64,000 nucleotides of DNA from JAHRAW01 sp965249835 (GTDB lineage Bacteria > Pseudomonadota > Gammaproteobacteria > Arenicellales > Poriferihabitantaceae), in assembly GCA_965249835.1 (NCBI GenBank), contig CBDFMY010000003.1, positions 62,001-126,000 of the forward strand. The letters are read 5' to 3'. The notes beneath the pieces are model-generated. The model had not been told where the DNA came from and did not search any database. It saw only the letters and a list, made by a program, of their open reading frames with translations. Made by a program: the position numbers and the translations under genes. This document shows, one piece after another, positions 10,408 to 20,000 of this stretch (the first letter of the stretch is position 1; every line of letters begins with the position of its first letter).

Positions 10408-13113
10408 ATGACTTCCGAACAACCAATCATCCTGGTGGATGGCTCGTCTTTTTTGTTTCGCGCCTATCATGCCATCCGCGAGCCGTTGACCACATCGGAC
10501 GGTCGCACCACTCACGCCATACTCGGCACCATCAACATGTTGCGCAGTTTGACCCGGGAATATCAACCGGCGCGCCTAGCGATGGTGATGGATGCCAAGG
10601 GAAAAACTTTTCGCAACGAAATGTATCCGGCTTACAAAGCCAACCGCCCACCGATGCCGGATGATTTGCGGATGCAGTTGGAGTATGTCAAACAAATTGT
10701 CCCGGCAATGGGCATTGCGCTGGTGTCGGTGCCGGGCGTGGAAGCCGATGATGTCATCGGCACGCTGGCTGTGGAAGCGAGCAAGCGAGATTTTCACACC
10801 ATAATCATTAGCAGCGATAAAGACCTGGCGCAACTGGTGGACGAGCGGGTGGAGATGGTAGACACCATGAAAAAAACCCGCCTTGATGCCGATGGAGTAA
10901 CCGAAAAATACGGCGTGCGGCCGGACAAGATGGTCGAGTATCTGGCGTTGATGGGCGATAGTTCGGACAACATTCCCGGCGTTCCCGGAGTCGGACCGAA
11001 GACCGCGGTGAAGTGGCTTACCGAGTTCGGCTCGCTCGAACAGATTGTCGCGCACGCCGATCAAATCAGCGGAAAAGTCGGCGAGTCGTTGCGGGAAAAT
11101 CTTGAGCAACTTGCTTTGTCGCGAGACCTCGCCACCATTCGGTGTGACCTTGAGTTGGAATGTTCGTTGGATGATTTGCAAGTGCGTGCGCCCGACACCA
11201 ACAAACTGCGCGAGATTTATACCGACCTGGAATTTCATTCGTGGTTGAAACGACTGGATAGCAACGATGCCGACAAAGGCAGCGACGACAAACCGCAAGT
11301 GGATGACGACAAGTATGAAACCATTACCGATGCCAAAACCCTGGAGCACTGGATCAAGAAACTGAAAAAATCCAACCTGTTCGCCATTGACACCGAGACC
11401 ACATCAAAGGATGCCCACCGCGCCGAACTGGTGGGCTTGTCATTCGCGACCACGCCGGGCGAGGCGGCTTATTTGCCGTTGCAACACCGTTATGCCGGCG
11501 TGCCGGCGCAATTGCCCTTTGAGCAAACGCTGGAAAAACTGCGGCCCATACTGGAAGACCCGAAACAGGCGAAGACCGGCCAGAATCTCAAATACGACAA
11601 GGAAGTGTTGCAACATCACGGCATCACCTTGAGGGGTATCACCCACGACACCATGCTGATGTCCTACCTGCTGGATGCCGGCACTTCCCGCCACGATATG
11701 GACACGCTTGCGCTCAAGCATCTTGGCATCCACACCATCAAGTTTTCTGAGGTCGCCGGCACCGGCAAAAACCAATTGACCTTTGATGAAGTCGACCTGC
11801 ATCAAGCAACCCGATACGCCGCCGAAGATGCCGACATTACTTTGCAACTGCATCGGACGCTGGCTCCGCGACTGGAGAGCGACCAGGCACTCGCCAAATT
11901 GTTTCGTGAAATCGAGATGCCGCTGATTGATGCGCTGGCGCGCACCGAGACAAACGGCGTCAAAGTGGACGCGGACATGCTGCGCAAGCAAAGTGCCGCC
12001 ATTGCCAAAGACCTGAAACAAATTGAAAAAACCGCTTTTGATGTGGCCGGCGAGTCGTTCAACATCGCTTCACCGAGACAAATCCAGGAAATTTTGTATG
12101 ACAAACAGAAAATTCCGGTGCTGCGAAAAACCCCGAAAGGGCAACCGTCCACCGCCGAGGGTGTGTTGCAGGAACTGGCGGAGAAGCACGAATTGCCGCG
12201 TATAATTCTCAAGCATCGCGGACTCGCCAAACTCAAAAACACCTACACCGATAAACTGCCCGACCTGATTAATCCCAAAACCGGTCGCATTCACACTTCC
12301 TATCATCAGGCGGTGGCGTCCACCGGTCGGCTGTCATCGTCCGACCCCAACCTGCAAAACATTCCGGTGCGTAGCGAAGAGGGGCGACACATCCGCGAAG
12401 CCTTCATCGCCGAATCCGGTTGCGTTTTGCTGTCCGCCGACTATTCGCAGATTGAACTTCGCATCATGGCGCACTTGTCCGGCGACGCCGGATTGACCGA
12501 AGCGTTCAATCAGGGGCTGGATGTGCATAACGCCACCGCCGCCGAAGTGTTTGACACCACCGTGGATAAAGTTGATGCCGAACAACGACGACGCGCCAAG
12601 GCGATCAATTTCGGATTGATCTACGGTATGTCGGCATTCGGCCTGGCACGACAATTGAAGATCGACCAAAAGCAGGCACGCGTATACATGGAAGTTTATT
12701 TCGACCGCTATCCCGGCGTAAAAAAATACATGGAGCAGACCGTGCAGACTGCGCGCGAACAAGGCTATGTCGAAACCTTGTATGGTCGCCGCCTGAACCT
12801 GCCGGAAATCCGCTCGAATAATGCGCCGCGCCGTCAATCCGCCGAACGCACCGCCATCAATGCGCCGATGCAAGGCTCCGCCGCCGACATCATCAAACTG
12901 GCAATGCTGGCGGTGGACCAATGGATCATCGACCACAACGCAACCGCGAAAATCATTTTGCAAGTACACGACGAACTGGTGCTGGAAGTGGCGACGGACG
13001 AAGTGGAAAAAGTGGCGCGTATTACCGCCGAGTTAATGGCAAACGTCGCCACGCTCAACGTTCCTTTGGTGGTGGATACCGGCATCGGCGCGAACTGGAA
13101 GGAAGCCCACTAA
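10408..13113 (+). CDS. polA: DNA polymerase I
   Basis: Repair and Okazaki-fragment-processing polymerase of 901 residues. The N-terminal 5'-3' exonuclease begins ILVDGSSFLFRAYHAI and contains GDSSDNIPGVPGVGPKTA. The middle 3'-5' exonuclease retains the FAIDTETTS active-site motif, so proofreading is likely intact. The polymerase domain shows SSDPNLQNIPVR, LLSADYSQIELR (motif A), RRRAKAINFGLIYGMS (motif B) and VHDELVLE (motif C). Length is close to the E. coli enzyme (928). The ATG at 10408 is used because it begins the conserved N-terminus; upstream frame is non-conserved. Confidence 0.97.
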   Translation: MTSEQPIILVDGSSFLFRAYHAIREPLTTSDGRTTHAILGTINMLRSLTREYQPARLAMVMDAKGKTFRNEMYPAYKANRPPMPDDLRMQLEYVKQIVPAMGIALVSVPGVEADDVIGTLAVEASKRDFHTIIISSDKDLAQLVDERVEMVDTMKKTRLDADGVTEKYGVRPDKMVEYLALMGDSSDNIPGVPGVGPKTAVKWLTEFGSLEQIVAHADQISGKVGESLRENLEQLALSRDLATIRCDLELECSLDDLQVRAPDTNKLREIYTDLEFHSWLKRLDSNDADKGSDDKPQVDDDKYETITDAKTLEHWIKKLKKSNLFAIDTETTSKDAHRAELVGLSFATTPGEAAYLPLQHRYAGVPAQLPFEQTLEKLRPILEDPKQAKTGQNLKYDKEVLQHHGITLRGITHDTMLMSYLLDAGTSRHDMDTLALKHLGIHTIKFSEVAGTGKNQLTFDEVDLHQATRYAAEDADITLQLHRTLAPRLESDQALAKLFREIEMPLIDALARTETNGVKVDADMLRKQSAAIAKDLKQIEKTAFDVAGESFNIASPRQIQEILYDKQKIPVLRKTPKGQPSTAEGVLQELAEKHELPRIILKHRGLAKLKNTYTDKLPDLINPKTGRIHTSYHQAVASTGRLSSSDPNLQNIPVRSEEGRHIREAFIAESGCVLLSADYSQIELRIMAHLSGDAGLTEAFNQGLDVHNATAAEVFDTTVDKVDAEQRRRAKAINFGLIYGMSAFGLARQLKIDQKQARVYMEVYFDRYPGVKKYMEQTVQTAREQGYVETLYGRRLNLPEIRSNNAPRRQSAERTAINAPMQGSAADIIKLAMLAVDQWIIDHNATAKIILQVHDELVLEVATDEVEKVARITAELMANVATLNVPLVVDTGIGANWKEAH

Positions 13114-13182
13114 GGGCACCGCACTTCGCCACCGCACCGCCCACTTCGCCATTTGCACATTGCCGGTTGATAAGGCAATATT

Positions 13183-14391
13183 GTGCCGGTCCATAACTCG
13201 CGCCCGACGGGAGCAAATACCTTGCCCGAATCCGCCCAACCGCAAACGGCATCCCCCGCCCCGGCCGCTCGCCATGCCACATTCGCCGAACGCCAGATCA
13301 GGCAGATGCTGAAGGGAACCGCCATTGAAATAAACGGGCCCAACCCCTGGGACCCGCAAGTAAGCAATCCCGAATTCTACCAACGGGTGCTGGTGAACGG
13401 CTCGCTGGGGCTGGGCGAATCCTACATGGAAAACTGGTGGGACTGCGCGCAACTCGATGAGATGTATCACCAACTGTTGCGCTCACCGACTACCCGCAAC
13501 CGAAAGTTCGCCGCCTACCTCACGCCCCATCTCCTGTCGTTCTTCGCCAACTTGCAAAGCAAAGCCCGCGCCTATCAAGTCGGCGAGGTGCACTACGACG
13601 TCGGCAACGAACTTTATCGGACGATGCTCGACCAACGCATGGTTTATACCTGCGCATACTGGCGCGATGCCGACAACCTTGACGATGCCCAGCAACATAA
13701 ACTCGAACTGGTGTGCCGCAAACTTGAGCTGCGGCAAGGTATGCGCGTGCTGGACATCGGTTGCGGCTGGGGAAGTTTCGCCAAATACGCGGCTGAGAAT
13801 TACGATGTGGAAGTGGTCGGGGTAACGGTTTCCAAAGAACAAGTGGAACTCGGCAACGAGAACTGCCGGGAATTGCCGGTTGAATTGCGGTTGCAGGATT
13901 ATCGCGATGTGAATGAAAAATTCGATGCCATTGTCTCACTCGGAATGTTCGAGCACGTTGGCCACAAAAACCACCGCACTTACATGCGGGTCGTGCGACG
14001 CTGTCTCAAAGACAACTGCAAGTTTCTGCTACAAACTATCGGCAAGAATCATTCACGCGTCGGGGTTGACCCGTGGACTGCAAAATATATCTTCCCCAAC
14101 GGGGAAATTCCCACGCTGAAACAAATCTCATCCGCACTGGGGTCGCAGATGGTAATCGAAGATTTGCACAATTTCGGCGCCGACTACGACCGAACCCTGA
14201 TGGCGTGGTTCGGCAACTTCCATGACGCCTGGCCGCAACTGGGGAAAAATTATTCGGAACGGTTCTACCGCATGTGGAAGTATTATCTGCATGTATGCGC
14301 CGGCGCGTTTCGCGCGCGCAATCTGCAGTTGTGGCAACTGGTTATTTCCAACGGCGCATCGCAAGGCGCATATCGCCGCCCCACGATGTAA
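13183..14391 (+). CDS. cfa: Cyclopropane-fatty-acyl-phospholipid synthase
   Basis: SAM-dependent methyltransferase that adds methylene across cis double bonds of membrane phospholipids. The 402-residue protein has the family signatures HYDVGNELY, MVYTCAYWRDAD, SAM-binding VLDIGCGWGSFA, EHVGHKNHRTYM, and the bicarbonate/lipid-site region FPNGEIPTLKQI. The GTG start at 13183 is tentative; a TTG at 13222 is possible, and the first ~30 residues are low-complexity. The last codons and stop lie in a 15-bp tandem duplication (14379-14408), which leaves the stop codon in the first copy. Confidence 0.9.
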   Translation: MPVHNSRPTGANTLPESAQPQTASPAPAARHATFAERQIRQMLKGTAIEINGPNPWDPQVSNPEFYQRVLVNGSLGLGESYMENWWDCAQLDEMYHQLLRSPTTRNRKFAAYLTPHLLSFFANLQSKARAYQVGEVHYDVGNELYRTMLDQRMVYTCAYWRDADNLDDAQQHKLELVCRKLELRQGMRVLDIGCGWGSFAKYAAENYDVEVVGVTVSKEQVELGNENCRELPVELRLQDYRDVNEKFDAIVSLGMFEHVGHKNHRTYMRVVRRCLKDNCKFLLQTIGKNHSRVGVDPWTAKYIFPNGEIPTLKQISSALGSQMVIEDLHNFGADYDRTLMAWFGNFHDAWPQLGKNYSERFYRMWKYYLHVCAGAFRARNLQLWQLVISNGASQGAYRRPTM

Positions 14392-14408
14392 AACCCCACG
14401 ATGTAAAA
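14379..14408 (+). repeat. 15-bp tandem duplication at the cfa stop codon
   Basis: CCCCACGATGTAAAA occurs twice in immediate succession. The first copy supplies the final methionine codon and TAA stop of cfa. Confidence 0.9.
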
Positions 14409-14415
14409 CCAAGGC

Positions 14416-14446
14416 GCAAAAAGACCAGCCGTTCAATTTCCGGCTG
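14416..14446 (-). terminator. Rho-independent terminator of the ABC importer operon
   Basis: On the minus strand CAGCCG and CGGCTG form a stem just at the stop of the fused ATPase gene, followed by GTCTTTTT. The T-run lies on the minus strand only, so it serves the importer operon; the convergent cfa transcript also reads the hairpin. Confidence 0.7.
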
Positions 14447-16085
14447 CGATAACCCCCCCTTCGGTTTTGCGTTTTGCCAACACGCCGTCCATCCAGTCCG
14501 GATCCATCTCCGGCACCGATGACAGCAACAGTTCAGTATACTGGTGATAGGGCGGCGAAAAAATATCATCTTTGGGTCCTTGCTCGACGATGCGCCCTTC
14601 AAGCATGACGATGACTTCGTCAGCAATGGCGCTGACCGTTGCCAGGTCGTGGGTGATGAACATATACGCCAGATTCAATTCCTGTTGCAACCGGTCCAGC
14701 AACTTGAGAATACCTTCGGCAACCAACTGGTCCAACGCCGAGGTAACTTCGTCGCAGATGATAAAGGTCGGATTGGCGGCAAGCGCACGGGCGATGCAGA
14801 TGCGTTGCTTTTGCCCACCGGATAATTCCCCCGGTAGCCGGTCGAGAAAACGGTTCGGGTCCATCTCGATCATGTCCATCAACTCGCGCAGCCGTTGTTC
14901 TTTTTCCGCGCCTGCCAAGCCAAGATAAAAACTCAATGGACGACCGACTATTTCGCGGATTTTCTGGCGCGGATTGACCGCGGTGTCGGCCATTTGATAG
15001 ATCATCTGCGCCTGACGCAACTGCTCCTTGTTGCGCTTGCGATAATCACGCGGATAGCACACGCCATCGTAATATACATCGCCGTGCTTCGGCGGCAACA
15101 GCCCGGTGATAACGCGGGCGGTGGTGCTTTTGCCGCTACCGGACTCGCCGACCACGGCGACGGTGTGGCCACGATGCACTTCAAAACTAATGTCCTCCAG
15201 CACCGTCACCGGACCGTAGGCGGCGGTGACATTGTCCACTTTAATCAGCGGCGTTTGTTCCGGCGGCGGCGCGATTTCCTGCTTGCGGAATGAGCGCACC
15301 GCCCACAGTGATTTGGTGTAATCCTTTTCCGGTGCCGACAACATCTTGCGGGTGTCGGCCTCTTCCACGGTTTCGCCGTAACGCAACACCATGATTTTGT
15401 CCGCCATCTGCGCCACCACCGCGAGGTCGTGGGTAATATAAATCGCCGCGCAGTTGAACTGCTCGACAATATCGCGCATGGTCACCAGCACTTCGATCTG
15501 AGTCGTTACATCCAGCGCGGTGGTGGGTTCGTCAAAGATCAGCAGGTCGGGGCGACACGAAAGCGCCATCGCCGTCATGGCGCGTTGCAACTGCCCGCCG
15601 GAGACCTGATGCGGATAACGAAATCCAATCTCGTCGGGGGTGGGCATTTTGATTTTGCCGTATAAATCTTTGGCGTCTGCATATGCCGTCTCGCGCGTGC
15701 CGACACCGTGTTCGATCACGGTCTCGGCAAACTGGTCGATGAGTTTATGCGCCGGGTTGAAAGACGCGGCGGCACTTTGCGCGACATATGCAATCCGCGC
15801 GCCACGCAGTTTTCGCTTCTCCTCTTCCGATGCCGCGGTGAGATCGATGCCATCAAACACGATGCTGCCGCCGTTGATGCGACAACCCGGCTTGGCGTAA
15901 CCCATGGCGGCGATGCCGATGGTGGATTTGCCGGCACCGGATTCGCCAATCAGCCCAAGCACTTCGCCGCGATGCAACTTAAGGTCAACGCCCTTGACGA
16001 TTTGGTGCCACTCTTCATCGGAGAAACCTTCAATGCGAAGGCCCTTCATTTCCAGCAACGGTTTGTTGTCGGTGTTCATATTCAT
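14433..16085 (-). CDS. ABC importer, fused double ATP-binding subunit (DppD-DppF-like)
   Basis: Energises a peptide/opine/nickel-class importer. The 550-residue protein is two complete nucleotide-binding domains in tandem. The first has Walker A GLIGESGAGKS, signature VSGGQLQRAM and Walker B LLIFDEPT. The second has Walker A VVGESGSGKS, signature LSGGQKQRICIARAL and Walker B IICDEVT. Each half is followed by a short oligopeptide-type C-terminal extension. Last gene of a four-gene operon; its start is 2 nt from the upstream permease stop. The fusion implies one polypeptide forms both ATPase sites. Substrate cannot be read from the sequence. Confidence 0.9.
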   Translation of the reverse strand: MNMNTDNKPLLEMKGLRIEGFSDEEWHQIVKGVDLKLHRGEVLGLIGESGAGKSTIGIAAMGYAKPGCRINGGSIVFDGIDLTAASEEEKRKLRGARIAYVAQSAAASFNPAHKLIDQFAETVIEHGVGTRETAYADAKDLYGKIKMPTPDEIGFRYPHQVSGGQLQRAMTAMALSCRPDLLIFDEPTTALDVTTQIEVLVTMRDIVEQFNCAAIYITHDLAVVAQMADKIMVLRYGETVEEADTRKMLSAPEKDYTKSLWAVRSFRKQEIAPPPEQTPLIKVDNVTAAYGPVTVLEDISFEVHRGHTVAVVGESGSGKSTTARVITGLLPPKHGDVYYDGVCYPRDYRKRNKEQLRQAQMIYQMADTAVNPRQKIREIVGRPLSFYLGLAGAEKEQRLRELMDMIEMDPNRFLDRLPGELSGGQKQRICIARALAANPTFIICDEVTSALDQLVAEGILKLLDRLQQELNLAYMFITHDLATVSAIADEVIVMLEGRIVEQGPKDDIFSPPYHQYTELLLSSVPEMDPDWMDGVLAKRKTEGGVIAAGN

Positions 16086-16087
16086 TG

Positions 16088-16981
16088 TTAATGCTCGTCT
16101 TTGAGGCCGCTGGTCTTGTGCAAGAACCAGTCCACCACGAAATTAACGCCGATGGTCAACAACGCGATGGCCGCCGCCGGCAACAGCGGGGTGATGTCGC
16201 CGTAGGTAATCAGCGTGGCGTTGTCGCGCACCATGGAACCCCAATCGGCGGTGGGCGGCTGCAAGCCGAGCCCGAGAAAACTAAGCGCACTGATGGTCAA
16301 AAACACGAAGCAAAAGCGCAAACCAAATTCGGCAACCAGCGGCGGCATGATGTTGGGCAACACTTCTTTCAAGGTAATCCAGGACACGCCCTCGCCGCGC
16401 AGTCGGGCCGATTCGATGTAGTCCATCACCACCACATTGAGGCTCACCGCACGGGCGATGCGAAACACCCTGGTGGAATCAAGTACGCCGATGACCACGA
16501 TTAAAGTGGGGATGGAAGTGCCGAAGATGGTGAGCAGCAGCATGGCGAAGATGAGCGCGGGGATTGCCATCAACACATCCACCGAGCGGCTCGTCAACTG
16601 GTCATACCAGCCGCCCAAAACCGCCGCCATGATGCCAACGGTGCCACCGAGAAAAAACGCCAGTAGCGTGGTGATGAGCGCGATGCCGACGGTATTGCGT
16701 GCGCCGAAGATGAGTCGGGTCAGCATGTCACGCCCGAGGTTATCGGTGCCGAGAAAAAACTCCTCGCCCCAGACGTCAAACTCCGGCCCGACGATTTCCG
16801 ATTCCCCATAAGGTGCCAGCACCGGCGCGAAGGTCGCCACCAGAATATAGGTGATGATAACGATCAGGCCGAACTGGGCGGTTAAGGGAGCCTTCTTCAA
16901 CTCCCGCCAAGCGACCGAGGTCTTGCTTTGGGTCTTCGGAAGTTGCCCCGGTGATTCCTGATTGGTGGTGGATTCCGTCAT
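16088..16981 (-). CDS. ABC importer permease (DppC-like)
   Basis: Inner-membrane permease of 297 residues with the DppC-type N-terminus (short cytoplasmic segment, first helix LIVIITYILVATF, periplasmic loop, then GRDMLTRLIFGARNTV). The five-helix BPD_transp_1 core contains the ATPase-coupling EAA loop ESARLRGEGVSWI. The start at 16981 is preferred because it gives an ATGA overlap with the upstream permease stop, indicating translational coupling. It would pair with the DppB-like permease to form the channel. Confidence 0.9.
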   Translation of the reverse strand: MTESTTNQESPGQLPKTQSKTSVAWRELKKAPLTAQFGLIVIITYILVATFAPVLAPYGESEIVGPEFDVWGEEFFLGTDNLGRDMLTRLIFGARNTVGIALITTLLAFFLGGTVGIMAAVLGGWYDQLTSRSVDVLMAIPALIFAMLLLTIFGTSIPTLIVVIGVLDSTRVFRIARAVSLNVVVMDYIESARLRGEGVSWITLKEVLPNIMPPLVAEFGLRFCFVFLTISALSFLGLGLQPPTADWGSMVRDNATLITYGDITPLLPAAAIALLTIGVNFVVDWFLHKTSGLKDEH

Positions 16982-17934
16982 TTGGGATGGAGCAGCCTCG
17001 GGTTGGTAAGAATGGAAAGAATATCCGCAGTCAGGTTGAGCAATACATATGTTGCGGCGAAAACCAGACTGCATGCCTGCACCACCGGCAGATCGCGGCG
17101 TTGCACCGAATCCACCAGCAGTTGCCCGAGGCCGGGATAGACGAACACCACCTCGACTATCACCACGCCGACAATTAAATACGCGAGGTTGATGACGATG
17201 ACGTTGATGATTGGCGCCCAGGCGTTGGGCAATGCGTGGCGCACGATGATTTGCCGTTTGGGGATTCCCTTGAGCGCCGCCATTTCAATGTATGGGCTGG
17301 CGAGCAGGTTGATGAGCGCGGCGCGGGTCATGCGCATCATGTGCGCGACCACCACCAGAGTCAGCGTCATCGCCGGCAAAATGCATGCATAAACACGCTC
17401 AAAAAATGTTGTGTCGGTGCTGACGTTGGCGAGACTCGGAAACCACCCGAAGTTCACCGCAAACACCAGAATCAAAATGTAGGCGACAAAAAACTCCGGC
17501 GTGGATATGGATGACAACGTAATAACATTCACCGCGCGGTCGTAAAAACTATTGCGGTAGAGCGCGGCGAGGACGCCGAGGGTCAGGGCGATGGGCACCG
17601 AGATAATCGCCGCCATCAACGCCAGAAATAATGTGTTGGCGAAACGCCCGCCGATGAGTTCCGATATTTCGCGTTTGTTGGAGATGGAGACGCCAAAGTC
17701 GCCTTGCAAAATGCCACCAAGCCAGGTGTAGTAGCGAAGGTAACCGGGCTGGTCGAGCCCCATTTGCGCGCGCAACGCCTGCACTGTTTCCGGTGTCGCC
17801 GATTGCCCGAGCATCGCCTGAGCGGCATCCCCCGGCAACATGCTGACGCCGAGAAAAATAATCAGGGACACGACAAACAGCGTGACCAACCCCAGGGACA
17901 GGCGGTGGGCAAGCATTCGCAGAATGTCATTCAT
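16978..17934 (-). CDS. ABC importer permease (DppB-like)
   Basis: Inner-membrane permease of 318 residues with the DppB-type opening helix (LVTLFVVSLIIFLGVSMLPG), the conserved LRAQMGLDQPGYLRYYTWL, and an EAA-type coupling loop near MAALKGIPKRQIIVRHALPN. The first permease of the importer operon. A ~128-bp gap containing a stem-loop separates it from the binding-protein gene upstream, while it overlaps the next permease by 4 nt. Confidence 0.92.
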   Translation of the reverse strand: MNDILRMLAHRLSLGLVTLFVVSLIIFLGVSMLPGDAAQAMLGQSATPETVQALRAQMGLDQPGYLRYYTWLGGILQGDFGVSISNKREISELIGGRFANTLFLALMAAIISVPIALTLGVLAALYRNSFYDRAVNVITLSSISTPEFFVAYILILVFAVNFGWFPSLANVSTDTTFFERVYACILPAMTLTLVVVAHMMRMTRAALINLLASPYIEMAALKGIPKRQIIVRHALPNAWAPIINVIVINLAYLIVGVVIVEVVFVYPGLGQLLVDSVQRRDLPVVQACSLVFAATYVLLNLTADILSILTNPRLLHPK

Positions 17935-17993
17935 GGTTGGTTGTCCTTAGTATTTGCGGACTTGTATTTGCGGGCGTGCCGATTGAATGAATT

Positions 17994-18021
17994 GGCCGGC
18001 GGAAATGGGAATCCGCCAGCC
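17994..18021 (-). promoter_or_regulatory. Stem-loop after the binding-protein gene
   Basis: GGCCGGCGGA and TCCGCCAGCC form a 10-bp stem with one mismatch and a short loop. It sits between the binding-protein stop and the first permease with no T-run. Such hairpins usually protect the upstream mRNA or attenuate read-through, giving more binding protein than permease; that role is inferred. Confidence 0.5.
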
Positions 18022-18062
18022 TTTAAGTAATGACATCGGTCATCAAAAACACCAGTCGCGAA

Positions 18063-19667
18063 TCAGGCGAACCACCATCGCTCCGCATACCGGTTGCCGT
18101 CGTTGGCCCAGTTGGAGGCCATGTCCTTCTCGTGCGCAATCCGGTTGGAAGTAGCGTGGATGTAATTGTTGAACACCGGCACCACAGTGCCGCCCTCATC
18201 GCTCACGATTTTCTGCATCTCGCCATACATGTCGCGGCGCCTGGCCTCGTCCAGTTCCGAGCGCGCCGCCACCAGCAGCTGGTTGAAGCGCTCATTCTCC
18301 CACGAGGCGTCGTTCCAGTTTGCGCCGGAGGCATATGCCACGGTGAACATCGAGTTCTCGTCCGGGCGCCCGCCCCAGTAGCACATGCACCACACGCAGT
18401 TGTCGGTGTTCCACACATTGCCCCAGTAGCCGTCGTTCGGCACGCGGTTGACATCAATGGTGATGCCGGCCTTGGCCGCATATTCCTTATACAGCACCGC
18501 CGCGTCCACCGCGCCTACGAAGGCGGCGTCGGCGGCTTTCAACTCGACCTTCAACTCCGACAACCCGGCTTTCTTCAGGTAGAACTTCGCCTTGTCCGGG
18601 TCGTATTCCCGCTGCGGCAGGTCGGAAGCGAAATAGCGCTGCCCCTTGCCGATGGGGTGGTCGTTGCCGACATAGCCGTGGCCGCGCAGCACGGTCTGCA
18701 AAATGGCCTCGCGGTCAATGGCATATTTCAGCGCCAGGCGGACATTGTTGTCATCGAACGGCTTCAAGTTGGTGCGCATCGGAATCGTGTAATGGCCGGT
18801 GCCTTCCAACTCCTCGATCTGGATGTCTTTGTTGCGCTGCAAAAAGTGCAGGGTCTTGATGTCGCAGCGATCCATAAAATCAATCTCGCCGGTGGTCAGC
18901 GCGTTGGTGCGCGCGCCGACGTCGGCGATGGTGATTATCTCGACCTCATCGAAATGCGCCCTGCCCTCTTTCCAGTAGTTCGGATTACGCGTGAAGCGCG
19001 CACGCACCCCCGGATCAAACACGCCGGCCGCATACCCCCCGGTGCCGATATTCACCATCCAGTCCGCCTTGCCGTCCTTGTCCTGCATGATCGGAAGATG
19101 GTAATCGCTCAGGATAAACGGAAAGTCGGCGTTGCCGCCGTCAAGGGTCACCACCACCACATGATCGCCGTCGGCCTTAATCTCGGTAATCGGCGCGAGT
19201 TGATCCTTGACCGCCGAAGTCGAACCCTCCCCACGGTGGTGGTTGATGGATGCAATCACATCGGCGGCGGTCAGAGACTTACCGTTGTGGAACTCAACGC
19301 CGCGCCGCAGTTTGAAAGTCCAGATTTTCGCGTCCGGCGTAACCTCCCAACTCTCCGCCAACTCACCGATGAGATTGCCCGTGGTGTCAATTTCGGTCAG
19401 GTAGTTATAGCGTGCATATGCCGAGCCTTGTTCGAAGTCGTTTTCATACTGGCCGGGGTCGAGGGTGTCAGTGGTCGAGCCGGCACCCAGCCCAACGGTA
19501 AATTTCCCGCCCTTCTTCGGCGCCGCGTGAGCGGTGTTCAGCACCCCCGGTGTCACCGCCGCCAGCCCCAGCATTGAAGCCCCTTGCACAAATTTCCGGC
19601 GGGAAATCCGCCCGGCTTTGAAATCCTGCTGAAGATTTTTTAGTTTGTTGCTTTTTACTTTGGACAT
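18063..19667 (-). CDS. ABC importer, Tat-exported solute-binding protein (family 5)
   Basis: Periplasmic substrate-binding protein of 534 residues. The N-terminus has a twin-arginine signal (ISRRKFVQGASML, ending near NTAHAAPKKG). The body is an SBP_bac_5 protein, with ESWEVTPDAKIWTFKLRRGV and a late segment of the oligopeptide/opine-binding type. The start at 19667 is supported by GGAGGAAAC about 10 nt upstream. First gene of the importer operon. Tat export suggests folding before translocation. Ligand unknown; peptides, opines or modified amino acids are all possible. Confidence 0.88.
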   Translation of the reverse strand: MSKVKSNKLKNLQQDFKAGRISRRKFVQGASMLGLAAVTPGVLNTAHAAPKKGGKFTVGLGAGSTTDTLDPGQYENDFEQGSAYARYNYLTEIDTTGNLIGELAESWEVTPDAKIWTFKLRRGVEFHNGKSLTAADVIASINHHRGEGSTSAVKDQLAPITEIKADGDHVVVVTLDGGNADFPFILSDYHLPIMQDKDGKADWMVNIGTGGYAAGVFDPGVRARFTRNPNYWKEGRAHFDEVEIITIADVGARTNALTTGEIDFMDRCDIKTLHFLQRNKDIQIEELEGTGHYTIPMRTNLKPFDDNNVRLALKYAIDREAILQTVLRGHGYVGNDHPIGKGQRYFASDLPQREYDPDKAKFYLKKAGLSELKVELKAADAAFVGAVDAAVLYKEYAAKAGITIDVNRVPNDGYWGNVWNTDNCVWCMCYWGGRPDENSMFTVAYASGANWNDASWENERFNQLLVAARSELDEARRRDMYGEMQKIVSDEGGTVVPVFNNYIHATSNRIAHEKDMASNWANDGNRYAERWWFA

Positions 19668-19883
19668 GAGTTCTGTTTCCTCCAAAATGGCATTTGATTG
19701 ATGTAGTTCAAGCAGGTTAATGCTTCGCCACACAAATTGCAAGTGTATAGGTCCATAACATTTGGCACTCCGGTTGGTTGATAATTATGGATGAGTTCGG
19801 TTACGCCGAACTTTTTCTCGTTTACCATTGGTATCTCAACTCGCCTTTGTCCTCCCAATCCGTCATTGCGCGCCGCATTTTCG

Positions 19884-19990
19884 TTGTCAGGCAAAGCGTG
19901 CGAGGAGCGAGGGGGTGAGCATACATTAAGTATGTGAGCAACCGAGTGACGATGCGCAACACAGCATGGCGACGAAAAGGCAAGCGCAAT
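19884..19990. repeat. Dispersed intergenic repeat, family A, copy 1
   Basis: A ~105-bp segment resembling the copy at 59671-59790. It shares GTGCGAGGAGCGAG, the small palindrome CATACATTAAGTATG, an ACCGAG(T/C)GACGA block and GCGCAACAC(A/C)GCATGGCG. It lies in the non-coding region upstream of the importer operon. Confidence 0.7.
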
Positions 19991-20000
19991 GCGATACGCA

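Noticed and set aside
18030..19577. Long plus-strand open frame of 515 codons
   Set aside because: It is antisense to the binding-protein gene, which has a Tat signal, ribosome-binding site and family motifs. The antisense product shows no recognisable domain and is a high-GC shadow.
19655..19894. Minus-strand 79-codon frame upstream of the importer
   Set aside because: It includes the binding-protein leader and part of a dispersed repeat; no family resemblance and no ribosome-binding site.
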